Assembly: GCF_000835495.1 (NCBI RefSeq)
Contig: NW_015622547.1
Coordinates: 124,001-188,000 of the forward strand
Reading direction: 5' to 3'
DNA length: 64,000 nucleotides
Source: Cladophialophora immunda
Taxonomy: Eukaryota; Ascomycota; Eurotiomycetes; Chaetothyriales; Herpotrichiellaceae
The notes under the pieces: generated by a model
The model's input: the letters and a program-made list of their open reading frames with translations, nothing else
The model's database searches: none
Told to the model about the DNA's origin: nothing
Translations under genes and position numbers: made by a program
In this document: positions 22,808 to 33,958 of the stretch, one piece after another
Numbering within the stretch: position 1 is the stretch's first letter
Layout of the letters: each line of letters opens with the position of its first letter

Positions 22808-22973
22808 TGACGGGGGATGGTCGCCACAGGGACCATCGCTTCACCAATCACAGGGGCGTGACATCTGCAGTACCATGCATGCATGTCCCAGTGACCACAT
22901 GGGCGGCTGTAACTCATCCCAGTCTAACTGGGGCGTAATCCAACCTCCACGTAGCGCTCTGCGCCGCGAAGGG

Positions 22974-22997
22974 ATATATATATATATATATATATAA
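22974..22997 (+). repeat. TA dinucleotide microsatellite
   Basis: A perfect alternating A/T run of 24 bases in intergenic DNA. Confidence 0.9.
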
Positions 22998-23426
22998 GAT
23001 GTGGCTATTATATTGACTTGGGCCACGTTATTTAGATCTCCTCGGCTATATTGTGGTATGCGAATGTGTCCTGCTTGTGTTCCGTGCGGAATCAGAGCAG
23101 AAGCCGAGACCGCTAGTCTGTACACATAGAGGGCAAAAGTTGATTCATACAAGCTTTTCATTTCATAAATGGTCGTTCAATTACTAACTTGCATGTACCT
23201 TGCCCACGTGCCCTGCCACCGAAGAGTGCGATATCAGGCCTCTTGTCTTTTCCCGAAACGAGACCAGCATTCGTTTAGACCTCGAAAACAAGTTGCTCTT
23301 CCGCCTCTTTCGTCGCAACGTCATGTATAGGATCAAAGCCTTGCCCAACGCTCTGAAAGTTATGTGATGGGGGAGTTCACGGGTACGGACGAAGAACTCC
23401 TGGCGATGTCAAGAGCACAATTCCTA

Positions 23427-24062
23427 TCACGACTCCTTCTTCTCGGCCTCTTCCTGAGTTTCAGCGTCTTGCTTGATCGTCCATCCGTTGAGATGACCAG
23501 TCCCGCCTGTCAGATATGTTGCAAACCCCAGCCACGCAAGATATGGCGCCATCAAGTATGCAGCTGTCTTGTCCACCTTGTGCCAGACATAGGTCATGTA
23601 GCCCACGGTGCCGGTCAGGGTGACCACGTCGAGCATGGCTTCAATAGGTCTGCCCAGGCCGAAGAACAGAGGCATCCAGATGAGATTCAAGCCTAGTTGT
23701 ATCGTGTACAAGGTTGCTCCTCTTCTTGCATGTTCGACTGTCTGCGGATTCGGGCTTGCCAACCCGATCGTCCAGACACGATGAGCCCCATACCCCATGA
23801 GTAAATAAAGCGCGGACCAAGCTGGAGCGAAAATCCACGGAGGTGGTCTGAAAGGAGGATGCTTTAGAGCCTTGTATTGTTCTTGCGCACTTCTGAACTT
23901 TCCTCGCTCTGTCGCAGCCGGGTCTGAGAATCTCTTGGGACTTAATTTTCCAGGCTGCGAGACAAGCCCAGATCCCAAGCCCAGTCCGAGGGGAAGGAGG
24001 ATCGAGACGGGGGCATTGGAGAAGACGGACGCAGGGAGCGTAAGGCCTGGAACGTAGGCCAT
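23427..24062 (-). CDS. TSPO: TspO/MBR family protein (peripheral benzodiazepine receptor-like)
   Basis: An intronless 211-residue protein with five hydrophobic segments. The family core is clear: KHPPFRPPPWIFAPAWSALY (first loop and second helix), LMGYGAHRVW, then LYTIQLGLNLIWMPLFFGLG (helix 3), and a final segment with YLAWLGFATYLTGG. These match the Trp- and Pro-rich pattern of TspO proteins that bind porphyrins and sterols. The N-terminal extension of about 65 residues before the core is longer than in bacterial TspO and includes one hydrophobic stretch, which could direct it to mitochondria or another membrane. The C-terminus is acidic (QEEAEKKES). It is probably involved in tetrapyrrole handling or stress response; the role in fungi is not well defined. 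Confidence 0.88.
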   Translation of the reverse strand: MAYVPGLTLPASVFSNAPVSILLPLGLGLGSGLVSQPGKLSPKRFSDPAATERGKFRSAQEQYKALKHPPFRPPPWIFAPAWSALYLLMGYGAHRVWTIGLASPNPQTVEHARRGATLYTIQLGLNLIWMPLFFGLGRPIEAMLDVVTLTGTVGYMTYVWHKVDKTAAYLMAPYLAWLGFATYLTGGTGHLNGWTIKQDAETQEEAEKKES

Positions 24063-24480
24063 CGCTATGGTTAGCTTGTGGAAGATGTGTTTCTAGAAGT
24101 TTAGAAAGACGAAAGGTCGATGGACGTTCACAGGTGCTGAGTATCAGTCCTGTCTTTCAAAGAGAGGGGTTTATTCAAGAAGACTGCAGGCGACGATCGA
24201 AAGATATGGTCGAAATAGCTATCAGGTGAGTTGAATGTTTTGGGTTCCTCATCAGGTGAGCCGAGTGTTGTCTGGTAGGTGTCTGGGGTACAGCTGCAAG
24301 ATGACGCACCCTTCCGCAACTTCCAAGGCCGAGCCGGTGTTGTTCCCCTCTGCAGCATGTCTCTTGTGGCGAGCAAAGCTTGCGATGGTCATGTTTAAGG
24401 ACATACAAGCTGCGTTGCTAGGTTAAATTCATCTAGATAAATTCATTCGCTATCACTCAGCTATATATCATCATGCATGA
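24063..24480. other. intergenic between TspO and ZIP transporter
   Basis: TspO promoter and ZIP 3' flank (both genes on the minus strand). No gene-like frame seen. Confidence 0.5.
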
Positions 24481-25890
24481 TTAAGCAAAAGCACCCACCA
24501 CCGCCATTAACAAGCCCCCCAAGCCTACCGCGAGGCATGCTTCGATTCTTCGTCTGCCTTTCAAAACCTCGTAACTGTTTTCACTCAAAAAGTCCTCTGC
24601 AATCAGTTGCACCAGCCCGGCAAAGAGTAAAAGCCCACTGGAAATTGCATTCGTGATCCCAACCATCAGTAGTCCCACTTTACTCGCGGGGTCATATAAG
24701 GAATGCAAGACGATCCCCATTGCCTGGCCGATGGGCGTTGTCGCGCCATACGCGAGTGCCATGAGCCAGGGTTTGGGTGAAGAAGCGTCGAACAAGGTGG
24801 GTATGAGCGCCGCAATGCGCGAGCCAAGTGCAAATCCCTCAAAGGTCTGGTGAAAACAAATTGCAATGAGCAGGACGGCGAACTGGGTGCCTTGCGCGAC
24901 GGAGACGGCCATGCCGATGAAGATGCTGTGGAAGAGGATGCCCGCTTCGAGGAGCAAGCATTGGAGAAAGAGACGCTGTGGGTTCTCGTCATCTTTGGAA
25001 GGGTGGTGATGGAAGTTGCTTTCGTGCTGGGAGATTTTGCGCCGGTGAGGGTTGCTTAATGTTGCAGACTCGTCCGCGGCGGGATCGAGATCGTCCAACT
25101 CCAGATCCGAGTCGCTCGAAGCCGAGTCGCCAGGTTTCGGTGATGCATCTGTATATGGCGTCGTTGGCACTTGCAGGTGTTCCAGCGGGACATGTCCGTT
25201 GCCATAATGCGACGATCTTCCTTCTCCCGAGGACTGTTCCTGGGGCACCTTTTCCCAATCATTCGCATGACTGTGTCCCGCGCCTTTGCTTGCGAAGAAC
25301 ATTTCAATCCCCACAACCATGAACACGGACAGCATAGCAATCAAGCCAGGCATTTGCGGGTATGTCTGTGTCCAGAAGTCCGGCAGACAAGGATCGGTCA
25401 TGGAGATGAATGCAGTAGGGAGAAGGTGGATGAAGGCCGTCGCAATGAGAACACCTGTGCCGAAATGCCGCGAGAGGAAGAGGAAGCGGTGCGGGATAGG
25501 GAGTTTGGGAAAGCGGCGGGCGATGATGGGAAAGGAGCATGCTGTGCAAGTGTCAACATAGATGCCCATTTCCAAACGGGCCGTTCTACCTCCTCGACAT
25601 ACCGAGCGTGCTCAAAGCCAGAATGAGGAAGAGGGCAAAGACGTGGATTCCAGTGTTGTAGACCCCCCGTCTTCCCACTGTGCCGCATGCTGGCTTCGCG
25701 GGCACATCTTGCCGTCTGTGTAGTTCTGCGTGGAGGAGATCGAGGGGTAGCCTGCTCAACGATAGCCCATGGTCATCTGCCAGCAGCCGTCAGTCAGATC
25801 TTGGGATTTTGAGTGTAGGAACCTCGGGGAGCGGGAGAGCAGGGATGGTGACGAACCTCGAGCGGCGAGTCCATGAGACTCGGGATGCAT
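24481..25890 (-). CDS. ZIP-family zinc/iron permease
   Basis: Three exons, 25890-25857, 25776-25603 and 25541-24481, are joined across introns of 80 bp (GTTCGT...TGGCAG) and 61 bp (GTATGT...GCACAG) to give 422 residues. Splicing restores the first membrane helix and its continuation (LFLILALSTLACSFPIIARR), then RHFGTGVLIATAFIHLLPTAF, the second ZIP helix. A cytosolic loop of about 110 residues holds a histidine motif (HSHAND, later HHHPSKDD) typical of metal-sensing loops. Helices IV and V carry the metal-site residues in HSIFIGMAV and ICFHQTFEGFALG. Role: import of Zn2+ (or Fe2+) into the cytosol across the plasma or an organelle membrane. The tiny first exon (11 codons) is a reconstruction and the least certain part. 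Confidence 0.87.
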
Positions 25891-26171
25891 CACTCGTGCG
25901 CTTCTGGGCTGCGAGCGTTGGATGGTCCATAAACGCAGTCACAAGGGACAACTGCTGCGAGGTGTTAAGAAGGTCGCGTTGCTCTGGTACTTCGGATCTC
26001 GTCCTTTTGGACATTATCTGAAAGGCTGGTGGCTGTTCTCCGCTGACAAGGGGGCAGTCGGCGGGGCCAATCCCGAGCTCCCCGAGTTGATCCGTAATGC
26101 TACGTAGCAGGAATGTATTTTGTGCACACACGGGGCACCAATCTCAACATTATATAAGTCTTGCCTCTCAA

Positions 26172-28019
26172 TCAACCCAGATTATCCTCCAGGATCATAT
26201 CTGCTGCCTTCTCCGCGACCATGTACACGCTGCTCTGGATGTTGCCCGAGACATGATTCGGGAAAATGCTCGCGTCCACTACCCTTAGTCCTTCGACGCC
26301 TTCGAGTCTCAGCCTCCTGTCCACCACTTCGCCCATGGCACAGCTCCCACAGAGATGATACTGCGCCGCCCAGACGTCCTTTGCGTGCTCGCGCCGATCT
26401 TCATGCTTGTGGAGATCACAGCACTCTTCGCGTGGGTATGTGCGTCGGGCGATCAAAGCTCTCAATGGTTCTGTGTCAACAAGCCTCTGGATAAACGCCA
26501 GAGCAGCAGACGCCGTGACGACGTCGGCTGCGTGACCCAGCATATTCTGGTTGATTTCTGGCTGGGCATACGGATCGTCAGATACGGCATGCACCCAACC
26601 TCGTGCAAAAGTGTACTGCAACCCAACCGCGAACCCAAACCCGTGCGGCGCTCCTTCTGGGAGCGTCTTGACGAACACCTTCGATTGATCTTCAAATCCG
26701 CCTTCGGCATTGCAATCCACGGTCACAGGTACTGGTGCCACTTGAATGAATTCTGCCTGGGCGCTCTTTATCTGCTCGAGGACATATTGCTGTTGTGCTT
26801 TCTGGAATGAAGATACTCCCGATTGTGACTCGACGCTTTGACTGATCTCGTCCAAGTCATTATCGTTCAGCCATGGCAGGACAGGAATGAAGCCTTGGAT
26901 GCTGCTAATGCTCGCCAAAGGCCCAGCCCCATGGTTGCGATACTCCTCCAGAGCTGTACGCTGGATCTCTTCATCCTTCATCACGTCCGCAGAGAGTACC
27001 CCTTGCTTCAGCTCATAGCAAACAATGATGGCTGGATGATCCTGCAAATTCTCGCCTACCTGCGGCGACTCCACCGTACACTCGATGCCAGCTCTGTCGA
27101 GCACCTCGCGATTCCCTATCCCTGAGAGCTGGAGAATATGCGGAGACGATAGAGCACCCGCACATAGAAGCACTTCTCGCTTGGCCCTGACGTTGTAGTG
27201 TTTTGCCTGATGATCGAAGTCCGCGCCCACAGCCCTATTTCCGTGCAGCTGTATCTTATTCACATGGGCGTTGCAAAGAACATGCAGATTTGGCCGGTCA
27301 AGCACCGGTTCCAGGTACGCCCTGGCGGCATAGCTTCTCTTGCCTTTGTTCGGTCCCGAGCGATAGATGGTGCCCAGACTGCGATAAAACCCGAGATGGT
27401 CTCCGGCCCAAGGGTCGACCAACGGGACCCGAAGGCCGCTGGCGTCAACGCCAGCATGGTATACAGCTTCCTCGAGCGGCATCACAGGCAAGGTATTGAA
27501 GCTAGTATGAATAGGTCCATCAAGGCCGTGGTTCCCTTGGAGATAGGCGATGCCGGTGCGTTCGGTAAGAGCGTCGTCCAGCGGCTCGAGAGTCTGATGC
27601 CTCAATAGATATTTCTGCATATTGGCTGCTGCCCAAGACGGGTCCCCCACCAGGGACGCCCAATGGTTCAAGTCCTGACGAGAGGGCCGTGTATAGACCA
27701 TCCAATTAATCCCACTTGATCCGCCGAGCATTTTCCCTCGTGGCAGATGGCATCGGAGCCTCTTGGGTCCCTGAGGGCAAGTGACAAAGTGCCAGTCGTA
27801 ATTTTCGTCTCCGGTCATAGCTACTGCCATGGCAGGGGTATCGACCAGCGGGTCGTCGAGATGATTTGCCCCTGCTTCCAGGGCGCCGACAGTGAAGCGC
27901 GGGTCATTGCTGAGTCTATGCGCAAGAACGAGTCCGGCAGTTCCGCCCCCAATGATCAGAAAGTCGTATTCATGCTTCATGAATTCATCAACATCGTTCA
28001 GCGAAGACTCTTGTGTCAT
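26172..28019 (-). CDS. GMC-family FAD oxidoreductase (choline/glucose oxidase-like)
   Basis: An intronless 615-residue protein. The N-terminal dinucleotide-binding motif [18 protein letters not shown] begins near residue 20. GMC signature 1 follows ([20 protein letters not shown]), and signature 2 is [15 protein letters not shown] near 290-305. The active-site pair is present: the first His in [11 protein letters not shown] near 560 and the second in FPNHVSGN near 590. There is no signal peptide, so it is probably cytosolic or peroxisomal and more like aryl-alcohol or choline dehydrogenases than secreted glucose oxidase. Expected chemistry: FAD-dependent oxidation of an alcohol. An alpha/beta hydrolase gene follows upstream on the same strand about 375 bp away; joint function is only a guess. 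Confidence 0.9.
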   Translation of the reverse strand: MTQESSLNDVDEFMKHEYDFLIIGGGTAGLVLAHRLSNDPRFTVGALEAGANHLDDPLVDTPAMAVAMTGDENYDWHFVTCPQGPKRLRCHLPRGKMLGGSSGINWMVYTRPSRQDLNHWASLVGDPSWAAANMQKYLLRHQTLEPLDDALTERTGIAYLQGNHGLDGPIHTSFNTLPVMPLEEAVYHAGVDASGLRVPLVDPWAGDHLGFYRSLGTIYRSGPNKGKRSYAARAYLEPVLDRPNLHVLCNAHVNKIQLHGNRAVGADFDHQAKHYNVRAKREVLLCAGALSSPHILQLSGIGNREVLDRAGIECTVESPQVGENLQDHPAIIVCYELKQGVLSADVMKDEEIQRTALEEYRNHGAGPLASISSIQGFIPVLPWLNDNDLDEISQSVESQSGVSSFQKAQQQYVLEQIKSAQAEFIQVAPVPVTVDCNAEGGFEDQSKVFVKTLPEGAPHGFGFAVGLQYTFARGWVHAVSDDPYAQPEINQNMLGHAADVVTASAALAFIQRLVDTEPLRALIARRTYPREECCDLHKHEDRREHAKDVWAAQYHLCGSCAMGEVVDRRLRLEGVEGLRVVDASIFPNHVSGNIQSSVYMVAEKAADMILEDNLG

Positions 28020-28394
28020 CTCAAAGTACCTGGGATATCGTCGACGCCGATGTAGCTACAGCCTCTAATCAAAACAGGAAGAACCTTCAGTGTGCGGAGG
28101 GTGGAAGCATAACAGGAGTGAGAATACCGCGTATATCTATCCTATGTAGAATACCGCCGATCAGGCCCCAAGAGTTTAATTTAGGCCTTCAAAGAGGCAA
28201 ATGAGCGTAGAAGCCCGCCTAAATAAGGGAGAGAGAGGCCTGTAATTACAGCTACCGGAGCATCTATATCCAGAGTAAGTATCGGAGCACTAAAAGAGAA
28301 GATCGCCCGAGGATGCAAGCTCCTCTCCGCAGTGCAGTTTCTTGTTAACACTTGCGCATCAGAGGGTCTATTCCTTCTCTAGCAACTCAACTGT
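28020..28394. other. intergenic between GMC oxidoreductase and alpha/beta hydrolase
   Basis: Promoter of the GMC gene and 3' flank of the hydrolase, both on the minus strand. No gene-like frame. Confidence 0.5.
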
Positions 28395-29504
28395 CTATTT
28401 CGAAGCATTCTTTGCCATCGTCTCGGTCAGCCACTGGCTGATGAACTGCTGGATCTCCTTGTTATTCTTCTCAATGGCGAAGAGATGGCCGTTGCCGCGT
28501 ATGCCTCGATCCGCCAGATATACATGTTCAACGGGCACTCCGGTATCGTGGAAGAACTGGACTGTATGATGATCGTACGTGGCGTGGTAAGATGCTTCAG
28601 CCGTTACCACAACAATAGGAATAGAAGCCAGGTTTGGCAGCTTCGGTGCGGGATCCTTCAGCCGCGCCCCGGGTACACGATTCTTGTCCTGGGTTCCGTT
28701 CGAGTCCCGCGTGAACTCTAGAAATTTCGCGCCGTCGGGTAGAGGAGGATCGTAGGTCAATGGAGTTGATGTGATACCGAACGGACGCACAAAGGTCCCC
28801 GGCTGGACAACTTGCGTCCTGGTGTAGAACTTGGGCATGCCTGGGTAGATGAACGGCGGGCCATTCGGCTCTAAAGCCACAATCCCTTTGACCATGTCAG
28901 GGCACTCGTCCGCGATGTGCCAGCCTACTAGACCTGCTTGCGAATGTGTCACCAAAAAGGCCGGCCCTGTACGAGAGAGGAGGTCTTTGGCAAGAGGACG
29001 AAAGGTCCGCTCCACGTCTCGGTATTTTGCACGATGTCCGACTTGGCTGGCATAGAAGGCGTCGAAGAAGGCATCTCCCCTCTTGCCGGTGCCTGGCCAT
29101 TGAGTAAGCAGTTTTGCCTGAGGATATGAATCATGCGGAGGCGCAGTGAAAGATTCTTCTAATTCCTCTACCGTATAGTGGGTGAGCTCTCCTAGGTCAT
29201 GGGCGTGATATCGCGACCTTCCAACGCCGGGCTGATCGACGACGTAGCATTCCCAGCCTTCGTCTGCCTGGAGCAAGGCGATCCCAGGTCGACCGTCCGG
29301 CGTAGACTCCCAATGAGTGCCCGTCTGCGCGGCTCCATGGATGTAGATGATTGCCGGTCGGTTATCGACTTTCTTTCCAAAGCGCCGCACGCAGATTTGT
29401 CCCGACATGTGGGTTCCTCGATCATCCTTGATATATTTGCCGCCGACGTAGAACACCTCGCAGAGGTCGCTGAGCTTCTGATTTCCTTCCATCGCGAGGG
29501 GCAT
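28395..29504 (-). CDS. alpha/beta hydrolase (esterase/lipase-like)
   Basis: An intronless 369-residue protein. The oxyanion-hole region is IIYIHGAAQTGTHWESTPDG near residues 50-70. The nucleophile elbow is VTHSQAGLVGW with Ser near 190, and the catalytic His is likely in RGIRGNGHLFAIEKN near 345; the acidic residue is not certain. The glycine- and tryptophan-containing HWESTPDGRPG block after the HG motif is shared with a subgroup of fungal hydrolases that act on small esters or polyketide-like substrates. I see no signal peptide. The exact substrate is unknown. It precedes the GMC oxidoreductase on the same strand. Confidence 0.82.
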   Translation of the reverse strand: MPLAMEGNQKLSDLCEVFYVGGKYIKDDRGTHMSGQICVRRFGKKVDNRPAIIYIHGAAQTGTHWESTPDGRPGIALLQADEGWECYVVDQPGVGRSRYHAHDLGELTHYTVEELEESFTAPPHDSYPQAKLLTQWPGTGKRGDAFFDAFYASQVGHRAKYRDVERTFRPLAKDLLSRTGPAFLVTHSQAGLVGWHIADECPDMVKGIVALEPNGPPFIYPGMPKFYTRTQVVQPGTFVRPFGITSTPLTYDPPLPDGAKFLEFTRDSNGTQDKNRVPGARLKDPAPKLPNLASIPIVVVTAEASYHATYDHHTVQFFHDTGVPVEHVYLADRGIRGNGHLFAIEKNNKEIQQFISQWLTETMAKNASK

Positions 29505-30207
29505 GTAACGAAAAGTATGAAGACGCCTCGTTCTTGTGAGTGAAGTTTATCAATTCCCCCTCTTTTGAAGGGTTGCCCTTCCGCTTTTCTACAGACGGTC
29601 ACTTGCCGGTGCCGTCGGCAAATTCTTGCCGTCTGGCAGTCGTCTCACCATCCTAGGTGGCTTCGGCGCTGCCTCCGAATCGCAGATAAATGAAGAGCTG
29701 AGGTTGGACGATGGTATCGGTACAAGGAGAAGAATCGCAGGAAGTGGGTAGCCTGATAGAACCGAAGCTCCTCGGCGACAGTCTGTGAGTCAGATCTTCC
29801 ATCTGCGAGGCGTCCATCAGCATCTTTCTATACGAGTACGAGTATCGCCGAGGCGCTACTGTTTCGAGAGGTCGAATGTCTTCCCCATGTGCCATTCCTG
29901 TGGCTCTTGGGGTATCATGGCCTTCCCAGTGCAACTCAACCTCGTGCCAATACCCTTGTATCTCCAATCGGTGATTGTAGAGTGAGGCACGTGGAGTGCA
30001 GATCATCCAGGTCGACTTCACAACTTTGCATGGAGGCTCTGAGAGTTCGAGATGAGGGGTGAAGCGAGGAAGCGGTCAGGGACGAGTGCTGCATCGAGGT
30101 GAGAAGTGAGCAAGCTACAAGAGGGCCGTGGTGTGCAGCATTTTCTCAGTCATGTCCAGCTGCCAGCGCATTTGAACGTGGGCGCTTCGTCCAGCCTCTT
30201 TGGGAAA
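29505..30207. other. intergenic, divergent promoters of hydrolase and PHP gene
   Basis: Contains an unshadowed 122-codon minus-strand frame (30021-29653) without any recognisable domain. Otherwise I see nothing to report. Confidence 0.35.
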
Positions 30208-31781
30208 ATGAAACTGCCCACTGTCTTCTCGTCCATTATCTTCGCATGGATACACAGTGTGAATACTCAACCGACTCCTCGAGAGCCCACAAACTTCACC
30301 TTGACCGGCCACATCACGCCGGACCAGATCTTCAGCTTCGTCTACGTGCCCTTCAACGTCTCTGCCGAGGTGACCTCGATGTACGTGCTACAGAACTACT
30401 CGTTCAAGGGCGCAGGCAACTCCCTCGACCTAGGGGTCTTCGATCCTCACGGCGTTGCCCCAATCAACAGCGAGACCGGCTTCTCTGGTTCGCGAGGCTG
30501 GTCTGGAGGGTTTCGAAACAAGTTCACCATCTCTGCAAGCGATGCCACGCCAGGATATGTAAGTTCTGCAGACCACAGGAGGTCGAGAAGAGGCAGAAGA
30601 AGTTGTTCTCCAACCCCCCGAGAGCCATTGACTCCTCCTCTAATGATACCTTGAACTAGAATGCTGGGCCTTTACTCCCGGGAACATGGAATGTCGTGCT
30701 GGGTCCGTACGCAACGAACCGCTCCGGCATTGACTGGACACTAGACGTCTCGCTCTCCTACTCCCCCCTCGACTCACCTCCCTGGACTCCGTCGCTGGCG
30801 CCCATCTACAAAGAGCCAACCCCCCCGACAACCCCTAGGAAATGGCTCCGTGGCGACTTCCACATGCACACCATCTACTCTGACGGCCGGTATCTACCCA
30901 GCGAGCACATCGCGCACGCCATCTCGTACGACCTCGACTTCATCTTCTTCTCCGAACACAACACCGACTCCGGGAACAACAACATCGGGCGCTGGATCCC
31001 AGCCAACGCATCGAATCTCCTCATTGGCCGGGCCATCGAAGTCACCACGCGACATGGCCACTGGCAAGCGATCGGGCTCGAGCGGTCACAGCAGGTCGAG
31101 TGGAGGTACACCAATTCGTCCGGCGACACGGGCTTCGTCGACGCGGCCACCCAAGTGCGCGGTTCCGGCGGCCTGGTCTCGATCAACCACCCATTCCAAA
31201 ATTGCTCGAGGTGCGATTGGACATTGGACTGGGAGCACAACGACGCGATCGAGGTCTGGAACGGTAGGTTCGACCCGCTGGATGAAGTGGCCGTCCAATT
31301 TTGGCAGGGCGAGCTGGCCACGGGGAAGAAGCTCACCGCATTAGGCGGGAGCGACGCGCACAGTCCGCCGGATATCAACGGCTTGCCCACGACTGTTGTG
31401 AGGGTCACGGGAGAGAAGAGTCAAGCGAGCATCGTCGAGGCCGTCAAGAGGGGACGGGTGTACCTGGTCGAAGGGCCCGGGATGGACATCGACTTTGGAG
31501 TGGTCTACGGGAATGGAGACCGAGCAACACGCAGGGCAGAGATCGGGGATGTCGTCCACAAGGCGGACCTAGGTGTTGATGCATACGCGAGCTTCTCTGC
31601 TACGGGGTTCGAAGCCGCGCGTGCGTGCTTCGTCTCCGAGAAGGGGTATTTCCAGAACGTGTCGCTCGTGGATGCCCAACGTATTCAGCAGAATGTGGCC
31701 GGGATGGATTTTGTCAGGGTCGAGATTCGGGACGGGTCTGATACGTTGCTCGGGCTGACGAATCCGGTCTATTTCGAGTAA
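30208..31781 (+). CDS. secreted PHP-domain phosphoesterase (CehA/McbA-like)
   Basis: Exons 30208-30558 and 30660-31781, with a 101 bp intron (GTAAGT...ACTAG), give 490 residues. The start at 30208 yields a signal peptide (MKLPTVFSSIIFAWIHSVNT); an upstream in-frame ATG at 30106 would bury it. Residues about 25-130 form a beta-rich domain with N-glycosylation sequons. The PHP metal-binding motifs follow in order: GDFHMHTIYSDG, FFSEHNTDS, SINHPF and GGSDAHSP near 375. This order, with the N-terminal beta domain, fits the CehA/McbA group of metal-dependent hydrolases, which includes carbaryl hydrolases. Function here is presumably hydrolysis of an extracellular phosphoester or similar bond, but the substrate is unknown. 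Confidence 0.82.
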
Positions 31782-32203
31782 TAGAGGGGGGAAAATTAAG
31801 AGAGATGTTTATAACCGTCTCGAGTAGTGCTTCCATCTGCGATGTTAACAACCGACAGCAAGGCGAAAAAGGGGGCTTCACGTGATTCCTCCGTTTGACC
31901 AACCTGGCAAACACCATCCGCCGGACTCGATCTGCGAGGAATGTGGCCGTGATAAAAATATCCTCCTGCAGTTCGTCCCGGGGTCGATCGACCTAACGCG
32001 CTCGCTGGTCAAAAGGTTCGAGTGTGGAGTGGTCCAGAAAACAAAATCTTTGTATTCGATTTGACAGCAAATCCTATGGTCCGGTCGTTAATCCTAGGGT
32101 AAGGTACTTTTCCCACCAATCTGTGTGGGCATTTTGGTGTTCTCTCTCGAGGCCCATAGTTCCCTCGCAGATAATCAATCTCTCAGACGGAGCCCCCCTT
32201 CTT
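31782..32203. other. intergenic between convergent PHP and scytalone dehydratase genes
   Basis: 3' flanks only; no supported feature. Confidence 0.5.
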
Positions 32204-32977
32204 TTACTTGGAAGGGATACCCTCGGCGGCCTTGGCCACCTCGTCCGCAATCTTCTCCTTCTCGCTGTCTCCCAGCTCCTCTCGGCCCTCCTCGAAGACT
32301 TTGTCGAAGTCGTACTCGCCCCATCTGATGTTGGGGTTCAAGCCTGCAAACTTCCACTCCCCGTCGACCTTCTTGTACCAGTGCATGTTGCTGCTGTGCG
32401 CGTGGCCCTTGACGAGGACCTTGGTGCGGGTGGCGTCCGTGTACTTTTGGTGGGGGACACGCAGCTGGTGGTAGCCGATGATCTCGGTGTCGGAGACCTT
32501 CTCCCATTTGCTGGCGCCGCAGAAGTGCTGGGTCATCAGGCGCGGGTCGCCGAGCACCTTGGGGTCGGAGATCATGGCGATGAAGTCGTCGGCGGGCATG
32601 GCCTCCCAGAGTTTGTTTAAGAAGGAGCGGTAGTCGATGCGGACGGTGGGGGCGACGATCTTGCGCAAGCGAGCCCAGTCCTGGGAAAATCAGATGGGCC
32701 GTGAGTGAGATGGGCTGTTGCTTGGGGGGAGACGGAAGGGGAATGAGTTCGCAGTCAGAGACAACTCACCTTGGAATCATAGCTCTCCGCCCACTCCCAG
32801 TAGGCGTTCAGGCAGCCTTGGTAGTCTATTGCGCTCAGAAGGAGACGACTGTCAGCGTTGATCACACAAAAAGGAGGCTCCGGTACAGCGAGGATTGAGC
32901 CTCGCTCTCCATTGGAGTGATCGTGGGAACGAATCTCTCTCACCTTCCCAGGAAATCAACTTGTCCTTTGACGCCAT
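32204..32977 (-). CDS. SCD1: scytalone dehydratase (DHN-melanin biosynthesis)
   Basis: Three exons, 32977-32944, 32825-32770 and 32680-32204, with introns of 118 bp (GTGAGA...AATAG) and 89 bp (GTGAGT...CCCAG), give 188 residues; the Magnaporthe enzyme has 172. Splicing yields [20 protein letters not shown], matching the family start. Active-site residues known from the Magnaporthe structure are present: the Tyr-Asp pair (SYDSKDW), Tyr in RIDYRSF, His in [10 protein letters not shown], His in GYHQLRV, and the Ser/Asn region in [11 protein letters not shown]. It removes water from scytalone and vermelone to make 1,3,8-trihydroxynaphthalene and 1,8-DHN. The C-terminal tail (KAAEGIPSK) is slightly longer than usual. 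No polyketide synthase or naphthol reductase is adjacent, so the gene stands outside a melanin cluster in this window. Confidence 0.93.
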
Positions 32978-33958
32978 GATGAAAACGCAGCAAATCTGAA
33001 CTTGAACAGTAGGGTCAGGGAAGAGTGTCGCGTGCGAGGGGAATGCAAGAGGAATGAGAAGGAGGGAGGGCCAGATATAGGAGGAGGGGGGAGGAGGAGG
33101 GAGAGAGAGCGGGTTTCCTTGTTGTCCGCATCTAAATAATTGCACACCGCCCCTTTGGTGCCGTTCCTGATGTCTGATTCTCTTTGGTTTATTTATTTCC
33201 ACCATGCACACGTGCAGCAAGCCCACACCACCCACGCCTGGTCTGAACCTAGCGTCACCAGCCTGTGCGACAGTTGGCCTATCTCGGGCCAGCCAGGACC
33301 AGCTGTTCCTGAGCAACACATGCAGGACGCGGGCGCTAAGGCGGACAGGTAGGCGGGGGCATTGGGGGCGACATGGTGTTTGGGTGCAGCTGGAGGAGTT
33401 CTAGGGGGTGGCTAGGGGTGCTAGGGGATGCCCAGAGGAGTGTTTTAGGGGTTGGTAAGGCGTTAGGGCGCGGGGTCCGACGCCTAGAGACTAGTGCCTA
33501 ACTCGCAATAGTCTTCCACTTATCGGAGCGGGGTGCCATTTTTGGGCGCAACATCTTGAGGCTGCCATACGCTACGCAGTGCTGCCAATGCTGCCACGGC
33601 GGAGTTCCTCTCGCCCCCTTTGCCTCCTCCCCTCCCGCTGAATCCGTAAAGTACCCAAGAAAGATTGAACAAATGAATGTGTGACTGACAGACGGGTGGG
33701 CTGAACAAACAGGTGAACATCTCATTCCCGTCATGTCAAATAGTTGGCAGCCTTCGTCGCAGAAGCAGCACTATGTCCGACTCGCACAAGGCGTGGCGAC
33801 GAGGCTGAAGAGACATGCCCCCCTTACAACCCTGCCGCCTCCTGCAGCCTCACGGCCTAAATCCACAGTACATAGCTGCCGACTTTGGCGCTCTCTGCAA
33901 TTAACAAGACCAACAACCTGTGCTTCTAGACCCCTAGCTTCTTATCCTAGTCCGCTGT
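32978..33958. other. intergenic, promoter of scytalone dehydratase
   Basis: About 1 kb with a polypurine/polypyrimidine stretch (around 33055-33115) just upstream of the dehydratase start. No supported gene; frames are short and overlapping. Confidence 0.45.

Noticed and set aside
29653..30021. 122-codon minus-strand frame between hydrolase and PHP genes
   Set aside because: Unshadowed but no family pattern; composition rich in Arg/Ser/His without conserved blocks.
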